From Homalodisca vitripennis (Eukaryota; Arthropoda; Insecta; Hemiptera; Cicadellidae): 64,000 nt of DNA. The notes beneath the pieces are model-generated. The model was not told where the DNA came from. It worked only from the letters and a program-made list of their open reading frames with translations, and did not search any database. Below, piece after piece: positions 19,819 through 35,506 of the stretch; position 1 is the stretch's first letter, and each line of letters begins with the position of its first letter. A program made the translations under genes and the position numbers. Location: assembly GCF_021130785.1 (NCBI RefSeq), contig NW_025778915.1:1-64000 (forward strand), in the 5' to 3' direction.

Positions 19819-22800
19819 TTAAATAGAAAGGCAAACATGTTTATAATTTACTGAAAAATATACCTCGTTCTTTTTAAAAAGCCTCTGATGTGCTTAATGG
19901 ACTGGGTTTTCCATTTCTTTTAAACCTATGAAAAAAAACGTGTAATGATATCAATGTCTAAATATTATTAATTAAAAAAAGTGTTATCTTCCCTAAACTT
20001 GGAATATGGAAAGTTTTATACGTTCGGTTTAATCATAATGTTTTAAAATTGCATTATAATGACAATATAAACATTTTTGAGATCCTACCCTTTCATTTCT
20101 ACCCTTATTAACCTTTAATGTTTAAACCCTATGTGGTATACGTGTGCAGATGAGTCAAATATATCTGCCTATACAATTTTCAATGCCGTATTGCAGTGAA
20201 TTAAACTAAAACGATGTTACCACTGATATCAATACATTTTGATACGACACTCTCGAAGTGTCTTTATAAGCACTTATTTTAAATCATGTTAGAGAACTTT
20301 GAAACGGTTCTAAAAAAATAAATAAAATTATTAAACACAAAAATTCCTAAATTATTATATTTAGTTTAAAAAATGTTTTTGTTGAATCACTAAATAAAAA
20401 ATTATTAACGACCTGCAACTTTTTTTTAAACATGTTAGTAACAAAATCAAATGATCAAACAATAACAAATTACTTTTATGTTCTGTTAAACGTATTCTAA
20501 TAAGAATTGGTCCAATATGTTTTATAGTGATATCAGTTTGTAAAGATACTAACAATTAGTGTATTTGTGAAAAGTAAAATTTATGGTTAAAAAACCGCGT
20601 TATACAACAATTTGTAAATTCAATAATGATTTATATGTTATGATGTAGTTAATTATTATTATTATTAAGAGTATCTAAATACTAATTACTTAAATAATTT
20701 CTATTCTTACATAATTATTTATAAGGACAAAATTAAGTGAAAAGTTCTAATTTTAAAGATTGGGTGGAATTAGTACGGTTGGAATAACTGAAGTTTTCAC
20801 GGAATCAACTCTATTATATCTTCTACTTTCTTGATTCCTCCCTAAGATTTATATAAACTTAAGATTATATGTTTATTGATACTTTTTATATATGTTACAT
20901 TTAAATCTGGTATTTCTGTAACTATAATTTATAAAGGATAGGAAATTTCTTGGAAAATATACTTGACGATGTGTAAAACTTTGATATAAAATGTACGTTG
21001 TCTACTTTATAAGAAATTATTTCATTAATTTTTTTTATTTGACTAAATATATTTCAACAGGATTTTGACTTTATAAATGAAGTTTGTTATATAATCAGCA
21101 ACATAAAAGGAAACAAATGGGGCAAGTTAAAATAGTATGACGAGATAGGAATGGCAGTTCTCTAAGAACTGAAGCTTTACAATTAACCAAATGGTTAAAA
21201 GTATCATGGAGGCGTAAACAGTAGGTGCTTCCATGCGATAATTCCCTTTAGCATCAGATATGTTAGAGGGAAACTTATTAGGAATTCTACTCTCACACAT
21301 GACCCCATACTTTATTATTAGGTTACGATGTTACCCAAGGCTAGCTTCAAATAAACTCCATCGAGTAGATTCTCTCAGCAATCGAGAACGAATAAAACAA
21401 GTTTTCATTAAATTTACATTTGAAAATGTATCGTTAGTACCTTATTAAATAAATTTCATACTTATTATTATTGTACACTTGGATTAGGTGGACTTAGAGC
21501 TATAATATAGTTTTTCTTTACTTTGATGGCCGTTAAAAAATTAAATATGCGCTTAGAAGCAAATCCTGCTTCACAGTCTCTGTCTTTTTACCAAATTTAG
21601 AGTAAAAGATAAAAATAAACTTGAATATTATTCATACAGACTATTTAAACGAAATTATTTTCTAGTTGTTAATCTCTAAATCCACATCCAGGTCATGTTC
21701 CTCGAGATAACATACATAACAAGGTGAGAGAGAATCAAAGGCAAGGATCGTCCTTGATACCACCTGAAAACCGCAAAAGTACGCTCATAAAGGCTCATCT
21801 TGTATTAATTTCTTACTACCACAATCTTCGAAAAATTTAAGCAGTGGCAATGTGACATAGTTATGATATTATACCTTAACAATGTCTAGAGATATGACAG
21901 CGTTTTAGGCAAGATGACGATGGCATATAGGACATTTACAATTATAGCATATCACTGACAATTAGTGAGATTCAAGAATATAATTGATATATTCATATAT
22001 TTATCTTTGTAAATTAAATTAACAATATTGTATTTTATAAACATAAATTACAACCCAATTAAACCCAAATTAAATCCAAGTAAATTGAATTTTAAATTGT
22101 AATGGCCCCACATTTTTTGATAAAAATATCAGAAATATCACCAAATACAGAGTCAGGATGAAAATGTATACACACATTCTTGATACCTAAGACATGCGCA
22201 ATAGAAACGGATATCATCGTCTGCTTTTGGCCTCTACACATTTGGTTTCTGATGTTGGGGACTACTGTAATAAACACATATTACCACGTAACTCCACAGA
22301 TGGTTATGGCTGGTTATCAGGGAAAAAATCACTAAGATGTATGGGCTTTACTTCACTCAAACTTAAAAAATTGAGTTGCAATTAGATAAGTACTGTAATT
22401 AATTAATCAAAAACCATTATAATTGGAATAGGGAATGTTCAAATTCATTCATTTTAATTCGACAAAGCTAATGAAAAGGTAACCGCATAGGATAGTTTTT
22501 ATGTAATGAACAAATTCTTATTACAGGATAGTCATATATTATTAGCTTATGACATAAAACTTTCGTAAGACATTAATCCAATAAGAATTTTAACTCAGTT
22601 TTGGAAATAACATATTGTGTAAATTTATATATTATTGGTTTATTTTAGCATAATATTACCTATCGCATTAACAAACTGGTAACTGTGCCAATTTAAAACT
22701 AAATGTAATTTTGGTTATACAAATATTGTCTAATATATTAGAATAATTTCAAACATAGAGAGGCAACGTGGATATCTTTGAGAATTTAATAATTATTTTA

Positions 22801-23735
22801 TTTTTTAAAGTTTAACGCAGCCTTGTTTGGATAGTTGTAGTGTTTTTATTTTGTATTTTTATCTGTTTCAATACAAAGTATAATACATGTATATATAGTT
22901 CATTATACACCAATGTTACACTAGGCAAAGGAAATTAATTAAGATAAAATTATTACAAACCTCATGATGTAGTTTGATGTGAACTAAACTGATGACGGAT
23001 TTACAAACCATTTGCATGCACCTTAACTTAGTAGCAAACTTACTTAATAACATTTGGTTAATACGCCTATAATAGGCACGGTGCCCTGCGTTTCCTGTCT
23101 TGCGTATTGCGATTCAAATGAAGCCACTGCCATCTTTGAGAGTCTTCTTCTGCCTTCGAAATAAATCATTTTTTCTTTTCCATCACAACTCCAACGGTAC
23201 TTTTTTCAACAAAATCCTTCAACACATAAGCGAGCACGACCACTTTATAGATAAGCTTCCACTTGGTAGGAGCAACAACCAACTAATAACTCTTAACGTT
23301 TATTTTTACAAACATGTCAAAGTTTATTTATAGTATGCGTTACATATAAATAATGTACAAGAGAATTATACATACGTTAAGTGAAACTATAAACTTTTGT
23401 TCTAAAAAGTGATGGCTCTTTATAGTCTTGAGTTGTTAAAGTAAGCCTGCTCTTTAACTGTCTTATTAAAGATATTAATCTTTCAGGAGCTTGTTCAAGT
23501 TGGTATAAATATCCTAATTAAGTTCTATTCCGTCTAAAAGACACCTCTGACTATTGGAAGCTTGTTTTTAGTGTTAATAGCAAGTAATTAAAGCGAATAC
23601 TTCACGCTTTCCATTTCAAATCCGTGAATGTGTTGAACAAATTACGTATTCTAGGAGCCTTCTCATTATATGTTATTTTGGTTATTTAAAACACACGCGC
23701 GCGCACGCAACAAACACACACACACACACACACAA

Positions 23736-23791
<56 letters not shown>

Positions 23792-26700
23792 GTTATGAAT
23801 AAATTGTAAACTAAAAACCTTTAAAAATTCATTTATTTCATATATATATATAACTTATACTAAGTTTACAAAATTCTTACATTGCAGAAAATATTGATAT
23901 CAAACTTTAAAATATCAAACAATACGCAATTGTGTCACAAATATTTCCCAAGTACCACTATTATATTCTAGAAGGTTTAAATGATTTCCCATGCATCAAT
24001 GGCGTTCTCCTGCTATATAATATATCAGAACAATATAATGAAAGAGACAGTCCCTGTACTTACTTTAATACTAGGTCACAAATAATCAATATGAGTTATT
24101 GCATCCAACATTCAAAGAATCCTAACATTTATATGCTATTCTATACCAACATTTAAAAATAGTAATTGATATGCTTTATTGTTATATTTGTATATGTGTG
24201 TAGTAAATTTTATTATTAAAGCAAATATGTATACAAAATTAAAATACTTTCATATTATTAAAATACTGAAACTTATGCCACATTTGGTTTTTACTCTTTC
24301 AATGTTGACGCTGTACAATAATTTCTGAAATAAAGTCTATTTATTTTGGGACACACTGTATGCAAAGTGTGCATTTACTATCTTGCCACACAAGCTAAGC
24401 TGAAAGAGATTTTTACCCGGTGATAAAATAAATAAAGTAACGAATTTGTAAATAAACTACCCTTTTAATCAAACACAATTGGTTTTATACAAACAAATAA
24501 ACTTTCCTAATTGATATTAAAATTTCCAAATATTTTAATTATTGTTTATACACAACAGAAACACCAATAATGATGGCTGTACATAACAATGAAGCGACGT
24601 CAATTACTTAAAACAAAACACACAACCAAATGTTGTTTTTTGTGTCAGTTAATGTTTACTCTTCATTTAAAATGATGTTACGTGAAGTGATGAGGAAATG
24701 TCAAGAAATATCTTTATTCACATGACTTGTGTTTAACATTCTAGTTAAAAAAAAATACATTGGGTTCGTTAACTTAATATATTTTATTAACATAATATAA
24801 TTCATCAATAAGATTAAAATATTGAATTTTTATAATCTGCACATTTGCTATTAATACGCCGATACTAATCGTAAAGATGGAATAATTAATCATACAACCA
24901 TAACCAACGCGATTTATAGTCTAGAAAACAGTTTTACAGCTTACAAATGCTGAACCATACATTTTAAAGGAGAAACAGCGTTAGGGTTAGCTATGATGAA
25001 CTATCCAGGGACACAGAAGAAATACAACTATTTTCATTTCAATTCATACAAAAACAAAACTAATCTTTATAACATAAATACTACGCAGATTAAGTAAATA
25101 CATTTTATAAAAATACACCAACTACAGTAACATTCTAAAGCATTTAAATATGTTAAGTCCTAATAAATTGAAATAAATAATTAAAAAAACACCATTTTTT
25201 TAACTCAAAAATAAGAATAGTTTTTTCGATTTATAAATGTATCTCGTTTAAGTCAATGTAACCACTGAACATCTTTAACGAAAACTTTTAATTGTAAAAT
25301 AAGATATTATTATTCTAATATATTACGATGGTATACGGTCCAGGACCAGACAATGAATTACATTATTTACTTCAACTTATAGTTATCTGAGAACCCTTAC
25401 AAGGTAATTATTCAGTAAGTATACGTTTATTGTATGGATGTAGGCTACAGTTTTCAGATACTCTCTTGAAGCATACAGGGCGAAAGAACTATTCATTATT
25501 GATAAATTGCATCATCTTCAAGATTACAGTTTGGTTAAGAGGTGTTCCCCGGCCTTCTAGAAATTGCCTAAGTATAGAACCCAAGTGTGACTATACAGTA
25601 CTTACAGGCTCTACTGGAAGTTATGCCTTAAAATGTTTACAAATACATATTGGCTTTGTACAGGTGTTAATTGTAAATTAGAAATAAAATAGAACCTCTA
25701 GTGAAGAATGAATTTATTTAACAAAAGATAAGCAGATGACACGATTATGAACATCACTTTAAATTAGACTTGGATTAGCAACGGTGTAATTTTATTCCCA
25801 GATATAAAAATAATATAAAATAAGATATTAAAAAAAACATATTGAATACTTAGTCAAAGTGATGATGCAGCTTACCAAAAGTATACCTTATGATGCCAGT
25901 ATATGATGCAACTTGCCAAAAGTTTAGTGTGTTTTGTTTAAATATGTTAACGGAATTTACTGAAATTGCTCAGTGTTATTATAGTAATATGTATTAAACT
26001 AAAAATAACACACTTTCCATATTTATTAAGATCAATAAATGTAGCTCACTTAAAAAGTTATTTTACCGCCAATAACTTGACAAGTGTTTAGTAATTCAAA
26101 TCGCACATTAGTAAAATATCTGTACTGTTTACTCTAGGTTCATATAGTTTATACGCATTAAGATTTTGTTTTATGTCGAGTTATATCTCAAATATTTACG
26201 TCATAAAATTTTTATGCTACATTCCAAAATATGTGGACTTTAAGAACTTTTTTGCAATTTGTCATAATTATTGTTTCACTGTATAACATTTATATTTTAT
26301 AACTTAACAAACATGTATGAACCTAGTGATTAATAATTAAAAATGACAATTATTTTAACGATAAGAATCTGTGGGGTCTGTAGGGGTCTGTGGGTGTGGT
26401 GCTGGCATTGTGTGTGAGGAGTGTGAGTGAGATAAAACACCATATATATTATTTATTTAAAAAATATATTCTTATTATATATTTATAAATTATTGTTATT
26501 AGATATTAATTATAGTTTTTGGTTCTTATTAAAAATGGAAGTTGTAATATTATTTTGTGTTATGATTGTATAATTACATTTTTATTTATTTTTTTAGAAG
26601 TATCATATTTATAATTTTTTAGTGTTTAGATTAATATTTAATTTAACGTAATTAGTAAGGTAGATTAGTGTTTAATATTAATTTGGGTTAATATTTGTTA

Positions 26701-29700
26701 ATAATTATTAATCATACAGGTTAAGTGTAAGAAAGAGCCATGAGGCCCTAACTTTGCCTGTTTAAATAAACGAATTTTCATTTCATTTTTTTTTCATTTA
26801 AAACACTACAGCTTTATTTCATTGGCAATACAAGATGATAACTTAATATAATTGTACAAATAATGGACACTGTACTACTGAATAAAAATAAGAAATTAAA
26901 CTTACTCCAATTAAAGCTAAATCTCATCTTCAACATTATATTTCATTGCTAGTTTTCTCACAGAAACGTTTTTATTTATAATATGATAAATGTTTAAGCT
27001 CTACAGACTAAGCCAAACTTACTTTGAATTTCACTTCTAAAACTTTTTGTCTCATCGGTCGGGCAAATAATATACAAGAAACTTGTTAGTGAAGAAACCT
27101 CACTTGGGAATTCTCCCGCCAGTCATGAGAGAACGAGGTTTCTTCAGTCTTGTCTTAGATAAGGTTTTCTATTTGCAAAGCAAGGTCACCAGTATTGATT
27201 TTACAATAGAATGGAAACACTTTAATTGTGAAATATTAGGTAAACATGAGTTGGTAGTTATAATTTGACTACTGACCATCGTAATAGAAAATATAAATAA
27301 TTTAATTTTTTTTTACCCTTATTATAAGATAACTGTTGAATAATTGAAATCTGAGTGATTGCTTTTATTGGTTGGGCACAGCAATTGGTATTAATCGAGA
27401 GGCTAGAGACATTTATTTCTATTTGACTGTTTGTATGCACTTAAAATGTTTCATGGAGATACATTTCTACATAACCAACATTATGTTTTTATTTTTGTGC
27501 ATGCCATCCCATGACATTTCTTTTTAAACCAAGAGAATATAAAAAGCTGGATACATTCAAAGGTCCGCCTAGGAAAGGCTCATAACATAATCGGTGACCC
27601 ATTGTCAAATAATTCATGAGGCTATTATAAACCAGTACAACACCTAGAATGAAAATAATTATGTCATCAATTGCGCGTTTTAATTTGGAATACTGTACGT
27701 TTCTTTTATAGTTGCCTCAGATAAATACGAATCCCGGTCATATGCATGGTATGTTAATGCTCATGCGTTAAAAATGTTTCGCTTAATCTATTCACCGCCT
27801 GACTTATGTGGATAACAGTAAATTTAGGCCTAAGCAAGAATCTAGTCAAAAAAAGTAAAAGAAGGATACGGGCACCTACAGTGATCAGAAACTAGATTAG
27901 TTTACAATCACAAAAATGGTCATACTCAAAGACTTCCTTCGGAAATGTACAGACCTCGATTTTCCAGACTGTAGGAACTCTCAAAGCGCAAAGGATTTTC
28001 AAGAGTACTCATACATAATTAGTTCCAGAAGTCAGAAAATCTGAAGGACAAAAAGGCCTAGAGCATGGGTTAACAGTAAACAGAGTTGTACTCGATCAGA
28101 CGTTGTTAAAGACTAAGAACGAGAGCTTGAGATGTTCTGGAGATTGAATATTATAGAATTCTCCTAAATGTGATAGTCCCGTTTACTTTTTCAACACTTA
28201 TTTACAATGATATATAATGTCTCTTAAAGGTAAACAAAGATTAATTAATATTGTTTAAAATATGCACCCTGAAAAGATATTTGTAATAAAATAAATAATT
28301 TGTGTACTCTTAAGCTATAAAGTAGTAATACAATAATATTTCTTGCAGGAAATATAAAAACTAAGTACCACTCATTACAGATGAAATATAATAACAAAGC
28401 GACACTAAATCCTTTCTAATTGTAACAGGTCCAGAGAGTTGTATGACCGTAAACCTTGTAGTCGTAAAAAATACTATATATTTTGTAAAAACTATAGGGA
28501 ACTGTTAGTTGCCACAGAAATAAAGAAAATATGAAAATAACACATGATATTTAAAATCCATCAATCTTTAGCAAACCTTATGGTCTCTTTCTTTATGTAA
28601 CAGACTTTTTAATTCGCCATTTTTAGACACATAATCAAAAGTCAAAAGTATATATAATTTTCAATCCCTTTTCTCTTATCTAACATTTTTTAAATGTATT
28701 AAATGATATTGTCTATAAAATAATACCATAAACTTTATACCATTTTATATCAGCCATTTTTTATAAACATTTCATATAATACGTGTAAAAAAACAATTCA
28801 TATTTATTCTGCGCCACAATATTTGCAAACATTGGTTTATAACAGCTTGATAGTTTCTGTTAGTTTATATTAAACTTTTCACGTTAAGCTATTTTTGAAA
28901 CATGGTGTGTCGATTGGAAAATGCACATAGTGTTTAGCTTCCTCGTTCTAGAACTAAGTTGCATTGCTTCTTTTAGAACTGTGTCACAAATCATTCACGG
29001 TTCTTTTAGTAGCAAACTATATCCCTAATATTTATGCAATGCAAAAAATTTTTTGATTTTTCTACTTTTTAAGGCTAATGGAGAAATAAATTGTAACATG
29101 TTATTGATTAAACCCTGATTAAAAGGTAGCCATTTTATGTATAATATTTATAAACCTTGGTATAATCACGCACATTTCATTAAAGCATTATATCCTTCCA
29201 AATATTTAAAATTATTATGACAGGTTTTCTCATGTTATTTATTAATTAATTTATATACCCGTGGCAATGCCATTCTATAACTCATTTTATAGATGAAAGA
29301 AATACACATAGTTATCGCCTTAGATTTGTAAAAAATAAGAGTACTGTTTAGTAAATATAATATTCTAAAACAATTCATATCATTAATTTGATAATTTAAT
29401 TTTTTCACTACCATCAATTTTTATAATTGCAACAATAGACAGATATTTAAAGATTTAGTTTTTGATTTAATGTGTGTAAGTTTAAGAAAATTAGAAGCAT
29501 GCTTATTTGCAAGCTTTGCGAGTAATCACACAGAAAAACATTTTCACCCCTCCAAATGTTGAGAAACTACCAATATCCTCATGAAATTCATTGTGGGAGA
29601 GGACGGAGTAATTATCCAAAGTCTATTTAGGTTGGATTTCCTGTTACTGTAAATTCTCCATCTTGTCTTGTCAATGAAATAAAACTATAGTGTTTTACAG

Positions 29701-31400
29701 ATTTGATCCTTAAATTTATTTGTATTGTTAATTATAAATCACAAAATGATAAACATTGTTTAGTTTTTTAAAATTTAAATGCCCTTCAGTGAAACAACAA
29801 TGCCAACAAATGACTAAATTTGTATTTTATTTTTCTTGCATTTACTACATATTTTTGAAAATAGCATAAATGTTACTACGTAATATTAAGATGTCACTCG
29901 AAATGAAAATCTTAATACGTATAAATTATGTAGATCTACAGTATACAGTACAGATATTTTGTAAATAACAAAAAATACTACATTCTTAGTAGCATTATAA
30001 TTTTGTAAGGTATAGCGATGGCGAGTTGCCGAGATCCTATTATTCTTTCCAGAATGAATAGTTTAGTAATAGTTTTATAATTGTAAAACTATGTCACATA
30101 TACCTCATAGGACCTTTTAAAATTTATCACCAATACAGTTCTACAGGACTTTACATATTGCAGATAATAATAAAACTATTATTGGGTGTGAAAACTCTCT
30201 TACTGAGCAGGTTTGGGGACAGAAACGAGGGAAAATGGTTGGCACATGGGTCTATGATTTCGTATATACAAAATAAGCGTTGACAGTGTTACTATATTGT
30301 GTCACATTTGAAGAAAAAATATTTTTGTGAAGTATATTAAACTATTAATTCTATGTCTAAACTTATGAATTGGAGAATGTAACTAAGTAATTAGTGCCAT
30401 TGGGGATGTTCTGAAAGCTCTCAAGGCTAGATATTCTAAGATAATTTGAACTTTAGCGTAGGAGTAAGGCTGCGGTGTTCTCACTGAGTGGTCCAGGGTA
30501 TGACTTTATGAGAGGCCAAGACACAATACAAATTTGCTAATGTGTTTGGAATTTTAGTTCAGCTTATTAAAATGTCACTGTCGTAGTTTGCTCTTTATAG
30601 GCTACAAACACAAATTTTCCGGATTGTTGGAAAAATATACACAGATATGTGTCTCGGTAACTGTGAAAAAATCATAGCATCCTGGTTTAAACATTAATTT
30701 ACACAAACATATAAGTTATATTCTCTAACATGCCTCATCCAACTCAGCATTTTAACACAATTCTTTTTGATTTGATTACACTTAAATCAACAAAAAATAA
30801 ATCTTATTAAAAAAAGTAAACAAATCCTTTTTACCACCTGTTTATCCTACTAAGCAATCTTTTTCTAATAAAATTATCCCAGATAGTAAATTAAAGACAT
30901 ATACTATGTGGTCTCGTAACCTGTTTAGAGTGGGAGGATTAGTTATGAGTAGTCTGGATATATTTTTTTTATAAATGGATGGACAGACACCTATTATTCC
31001 GTTATATCAATTCATGAAACTTATGGAATATGCAGATGGTACTTGAAAAATAAGTTTAAAAAAAATGATACATGGAAGAATTAAAATTTAATTTAGTTTT
31101 TTATATACTTATATATCTATATAATATTTACACGAATATTTATGGGTCGGAGTGGTATAATTATGTTAGTCTTAGTTGAAATCAATCTAGTTCCTGTTGA
31201 AATTTAACTAATCATATAGCTCACTATATAAAGTTGTTAGTAATAGATGTTTTTTCCATCAAATTGTGCTACTTGCATCTTGATCGCCATATTGAATCAA
31301 ATTTTATACACACCTGGTATCAATATTCACATTTTTCACAAGTAATTTCAAAACTGTAATACATCACTCTGATTTAGATTCGTTATTTTAGATATTTCAC
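19819..31400. other. AT-rich host DNA without a supported gene
   Basis: Only short AT-driven frames are seen. A frame at 25430-25681 has a less biased composition but no motif. At 26336-26800 a GT-rich stretch followed by TGAGGCCCTAACTTTGCCTG and AATAAA looks like a retrotransposon 3' end. Around 25865-25925 a short direct repeat (GATGCARCTTRCCAAAAG) occurs. Confidence 0.4.
23691..23790. repeat. compound microsatellite (CA/CG)n-(AT)n
   Basis: ACACACGCGCGCGCACG, then (CA)n, then about 25 AT dinucleotides. Confidence 0.97.
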
Positions 31401-31493
31401 CATGGGATCAAATCCTTTAAGCATCTACTGTTATATGAATTTAGTTTTAAATTACTTGCCGCTTGTCGTACTGGGTGTTCAAATATCAATATA

Positions 31494-32000
31494 TTGCAAG
31501 AGCTGAGAACCAATTTCAATTCTATAACCACACAGGTTTTTCTTGATATCGTTAGTGAAATTTTAGCAAGGAATGAAATTAATCGTCAGCCGCGCGTTAT
31601 TTGTGGTGGAGATCATGAGTATCAGATGGATAACAATTTCCCAGATAATAGTTTTCTTAGTTTAACACTTGTAATTACTTTAAAGTTGGTTTTTGATGAT
31701 GGAATGATTGTAAGAGAAACAGGATTTTTCCAGACATTTGCCATCGTTCAGTGATACAAAAAAGATTAGACAGAAGTTGACTACACACACAACGTGGTAG
31801 TAGTTTTGACTCCTAACTTACACGTGTCACAACGCTCTGGTATGATTTTTTAATTTTAATCTAGTTTGCAATTACGTGTTTGGTTTGTCATTTGCCTGAA
31901 GAAGAGATCACATTGCAGATCTCGAAACGTAGTGTAACTTATTTTTTGTATCACTGAACGATGGCAAATATCCGGAAAAATCCTGTTTCCATCACTCGTA
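31494..32000. mobile_element. retroelement fragment with inverted ends and hammerhead-like motif
   Basis: An 86-codon open frame (31494-31754) ends in sequence that recurs inverted: GAAACAGGATTTTTCCAGAC through CATCGTTCAGTGATACAAAA at about 31715-31766 pairs with about 31938-31990. Between them, at 31896-31928, CTGAAGAAGAGATC...GATCTCGAAAC resembles a minimal hammerhead core (CTGANGA, a stem GAGATC/GATCTC, then GAAAC), though with one extra base after the core. Hammerheads of this kind occur in the terminal repeats of Penelope-like and related retroelements. Family assignment is uncertain. Confidence 0.5.
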
Positions 32001-33610
32001 ATAATTAAACGTCCATATCACTCTGATATGATATTATGAATTTGTTCTCTATTTCATCAAATTAAATAGCAATCAATATTCCTCTAACAGTATAAATACT
32101 GATTGGGCTGCAATATTAACCATACATTAATTTTTCAGTTGTTGAAAAATTAAACGTCCAGTTGTTTAAAACGTTTCCAAACCATTACAATTTAAATATG
32201 TAATTATTATACGACAACAGATATTATATAACTTCAATACTCAAAAACTCTTAATTAGTCTCTAGCAATTCAAATTTCATATACAGCACACAGATACGTA
32301 AAGCAACTGTGGATCGTTTCTTAAACTTATTAAACCTATCAATTGTCATAAACATAAATGTGCTTGAATAAATACGTTTTTTACGGGTATTTTTACGTTA
32401 GACATTATCAGCAACATTTCTCATTATTATTTCCTTGTCGGAAAGTCTTTTCATATAACTATGATACATCCTGCTAAATATCTATCACAAAATTAATTAC
32501 ATTCTCTTCTGTTTGTCCAACCAATGCTGCTCGACAAAAGCATTCATGAGTTAATATATTACACGTGATTATAATTTCTCTCTATCTTCATTAGTATACT
32601 GTATTTACTAAATCGGAAACAACTCAATTTCCGTGTGTTAATATATGGTCGTGGTTTAAACAAACCCTAAACTACTTCTCACTCTTTAATGTGTTGAAAA
32701 ATAATGTTAACGTTCTGTACACAGCATAACCAATATAGAATGTTAGTATACATTAATATTTAAAAAATATGTAAGCAGTTGCTTAGTTTAATGCACATTA
32801 AGCATAATACATTGGACAAAAATTGAACTAACGTTTGAAAATCCGTCACTATATTCTGACACAACAATTAAAATATGTGTTTTGAAATTTCACACTTAAT
32901 ATTGATTTTAAACAATTCAAATTGTTATAATATAGATGTTAAATATACTTTCATTAACGTCATTTAACTATGATATTTATTGTATTAAGTAAACTTAAAT
33001 GAGTCCCCAAAACGTTTATAAAATATGTTTATTAATTATTTATTTTAATTACAATCTTCTTGTATTGTATAATTTTTAAAATGATATGATATATCCTTGA
33101 CTATAGTGCCTAAACATCTTCCATACATATATAAAGGGAATTGTTTTTTTAACCTTAATAGAACACTATGGAGCTTAATATAAATTTGGGTTTATTTCAA
33201 TGCGTTCAGTTTTTATCAATTTCCCTTGACTAGTTTGTAATATTTAAAAGTATTATTTAGTAGCTACAACAGCTGTTTCCGATACAACCAATCACAAGGG
33301 TTTACGATTCTCAAAGCTTAGTATTATGGAACAAACTTAAATTTAAACTGTTTTGGTTTAATCTGTTACTAGCTCGTAGACTTTATATGTAACTGTCATT
33401 GTTAAATATTTTTATATGTTTAGTCTTTATATTAATAGTTAAAAAAATTTACATTGTTTCGGAAGTGATTGTAAACAAAAACAAGTAACCTATAAAATTA
33501 CATCTACACGAATTATAATTAAATATTGTCTTGGATATATTTTTTCTCTCTTACAATAATGGTATGTTAAACATTAAACAACGAATCTTCGAAATAACAT
33601 TTGGAACAAT

Positions 33611-34361
33611 GTGGAAAACGCATTTGTTGGAATGAACAATTGTTGTCCACGCTTCCATAGCCTCAATCTAAAGACAAACTTTTCTAAATCTAACGTTTTG
33701 AATTACACTTTGAACTCTGTAAACCTAAAGTATGGACCTAGCGTCATGTTAGCGGATACGATACTAGAGATCTATTCCTCGAAATTCCTTGGAATTTACC
33801 TTGATAAAGGTTTGATATGGAATGTTGACATCGATCACGTTCTGAGGTCTTTTAGCCATATACTATCCAAGCCAAGTTCTAAGTTCTGATAACGGCGTAT
33901 TATGGCTTGATTTATACACACCTCACTTAGGGATTGGTAGTGTGGGGTGCCTGTGCACCAAGTAATCAATTTTCAAGATTGTTCATATTACAGAAGAAAT
34001 CGATCTACACAATTGCAAAATTGAAGTTTAGGGACTCGTGCAGGTCAACTTTCAAAAGGTTGCAACAGTTAACCCTGCCTAACTTTTAAAGTTTGGAAAC
34101 AACCTTATATTGTATGTCTCTGTGTGCCTTGGTCTAAGGGCCGAGACATTCATTCGAGACTAGAGACAGAGGCAATTACCGAACTGGGAAACACAGGACG
34201 GTGGTTTTATGAACACTTGCCTTCACAGTCAAGGGTCTATTTTATTAACAGATTGGCTAATGAATTATGAAAAGCCTCTACGCGCAAGGCGTTAAAATCT
34301 CGTTTGAAACGCTGTTTAGTGTCAAATGCATTTTATAATGTAAAAAAGTTTCTGTAGTATG
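33611..34361 (+). pseudogene. jockey-like LINE reverse transcriptase C-terminus, degenerate
   Basis: The frame 33611-33889 shows SKFLGIYLDKGLIWN...ID, the post-catalytic block typical of jockey-group RTs. Further fragments continue in other frames to about 34361, including RDIHSRLETEAI and EHLPSQSRVYFINRLAN, ending near KRCLVSNAFYNVKKFL. The catalytic core lies upstream and is missing. No RNase H domain is seen. An old 5'-truncated insertion. Confidence 0.8.
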
Positions 34362-34761
34362 ACTGAGAGACCACACTATAACAAGACTGACTCTCAAAAC
34401 GAAGTGGGAAGTATTGAATGATGATGATTATGGAATGGACTGGTAAAATGTATGGGCTGAATGAGAGCGCGATGTGGTATGTATGTCCAAATTTTAACAT
34501 ATTTGGATTTTTGCTATACTAATTTATTTTGTGTCCGCAATAAATAATTGACTTTTTATATCTTTAATGTGAGCTTCATTATAATCCGCTTAGTCGACCA
34601 ACTGTCTACACTGTCCGAAAACGGCTAACTGTTATGTTTATATTTGCCAATAATGATAATTATGAAATGGGAAACATTTTCTGGTGTAAAATATACGGGT
34701 TCTAATTTTTAAATTATATGAAACAACACGTACTACAGGGTTCTGTCAGCAATATAACATT

Positions 34762-35506
34762 ATAATCCAAGGAGAGTTCTCTACTGGCTGGTTTATACCT
34801 GCAATAGAACATATACTATGTATAGTAAAACCCGATGTGTCACTTAAATCTATGCAACACAATTTCAGTATACTACTGACTACAAATGTGGAAATATTGG
34901 GATCAAAAGAGCTGGTTGATAGTATTAGTTCACTACGGATATTCACTGGTAGAGTGGGCGAGGTCCCTAATATTGAAGGCTTTTTTAAATCTATCTGTGA
35001 GGGAGCATGGGTTCCCCTCTCGTTTGATTAGAAAATGTTGGAACACAAACTAGCCAGCTTCCCCCTATTCAAGATGACAAAATTGAGTGATCTTTATTCC
35101 TCCGCATTAAATCTCGACAAGAGGCGATGCCTATCACCAACCTTATATATTCTAAAAGTCCAATTACTATGGAATCAAACGCAAAAATCCTTTAGGTCAA
35201 AGTGCAATATGCGGTTTCCTCATTTTCTGGCCCTAAATTAACGGAACAGAACAGGTTTTAACCACATCGTTACGTTATATGGGTCGTACAAAACGAAAAC
35301 CCTACTCACTACTTAGCGAAAACAAGTGTCTAGAATTGGTTTAATGCTAATTGTTAATGTTATACAATTGTTATTATGTCCTGACTGTAAAGGTAAACTG
35401 CTACGTTACCAGGAAAGCCTTTACGAGTCCTATGTAGATTACTTCCTAGAGCGGCAAAGTGATATTGTATTCGTTATGCCACGGTTGGATAGAGATTATC
35501 GGAATG
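34762..35506 (+). pseudogene. long frame interrupted by stops, unknown protein
   Basis: Three open segments (34837-35031, 35035-35241, 35326-35565) lie in the same reading frame and are separated only by single stop codons or a short gap, with base composition less AT-rich than around. The last has CPDCKGKLLRYQESLYESY and DIVFVMPRLDRDYRN followed by a good splice donor (GAATGTAAGT at about 35503). It could be a decayed gene or transposon frame. No family recognised. Confidence 0.35.

Noticed and set aside
24295..24365. Possible mariner-like end (TTATTTTGGGACACACTGTA)
   Set aside because: No matching inverted partner or target duplication was found nearby.
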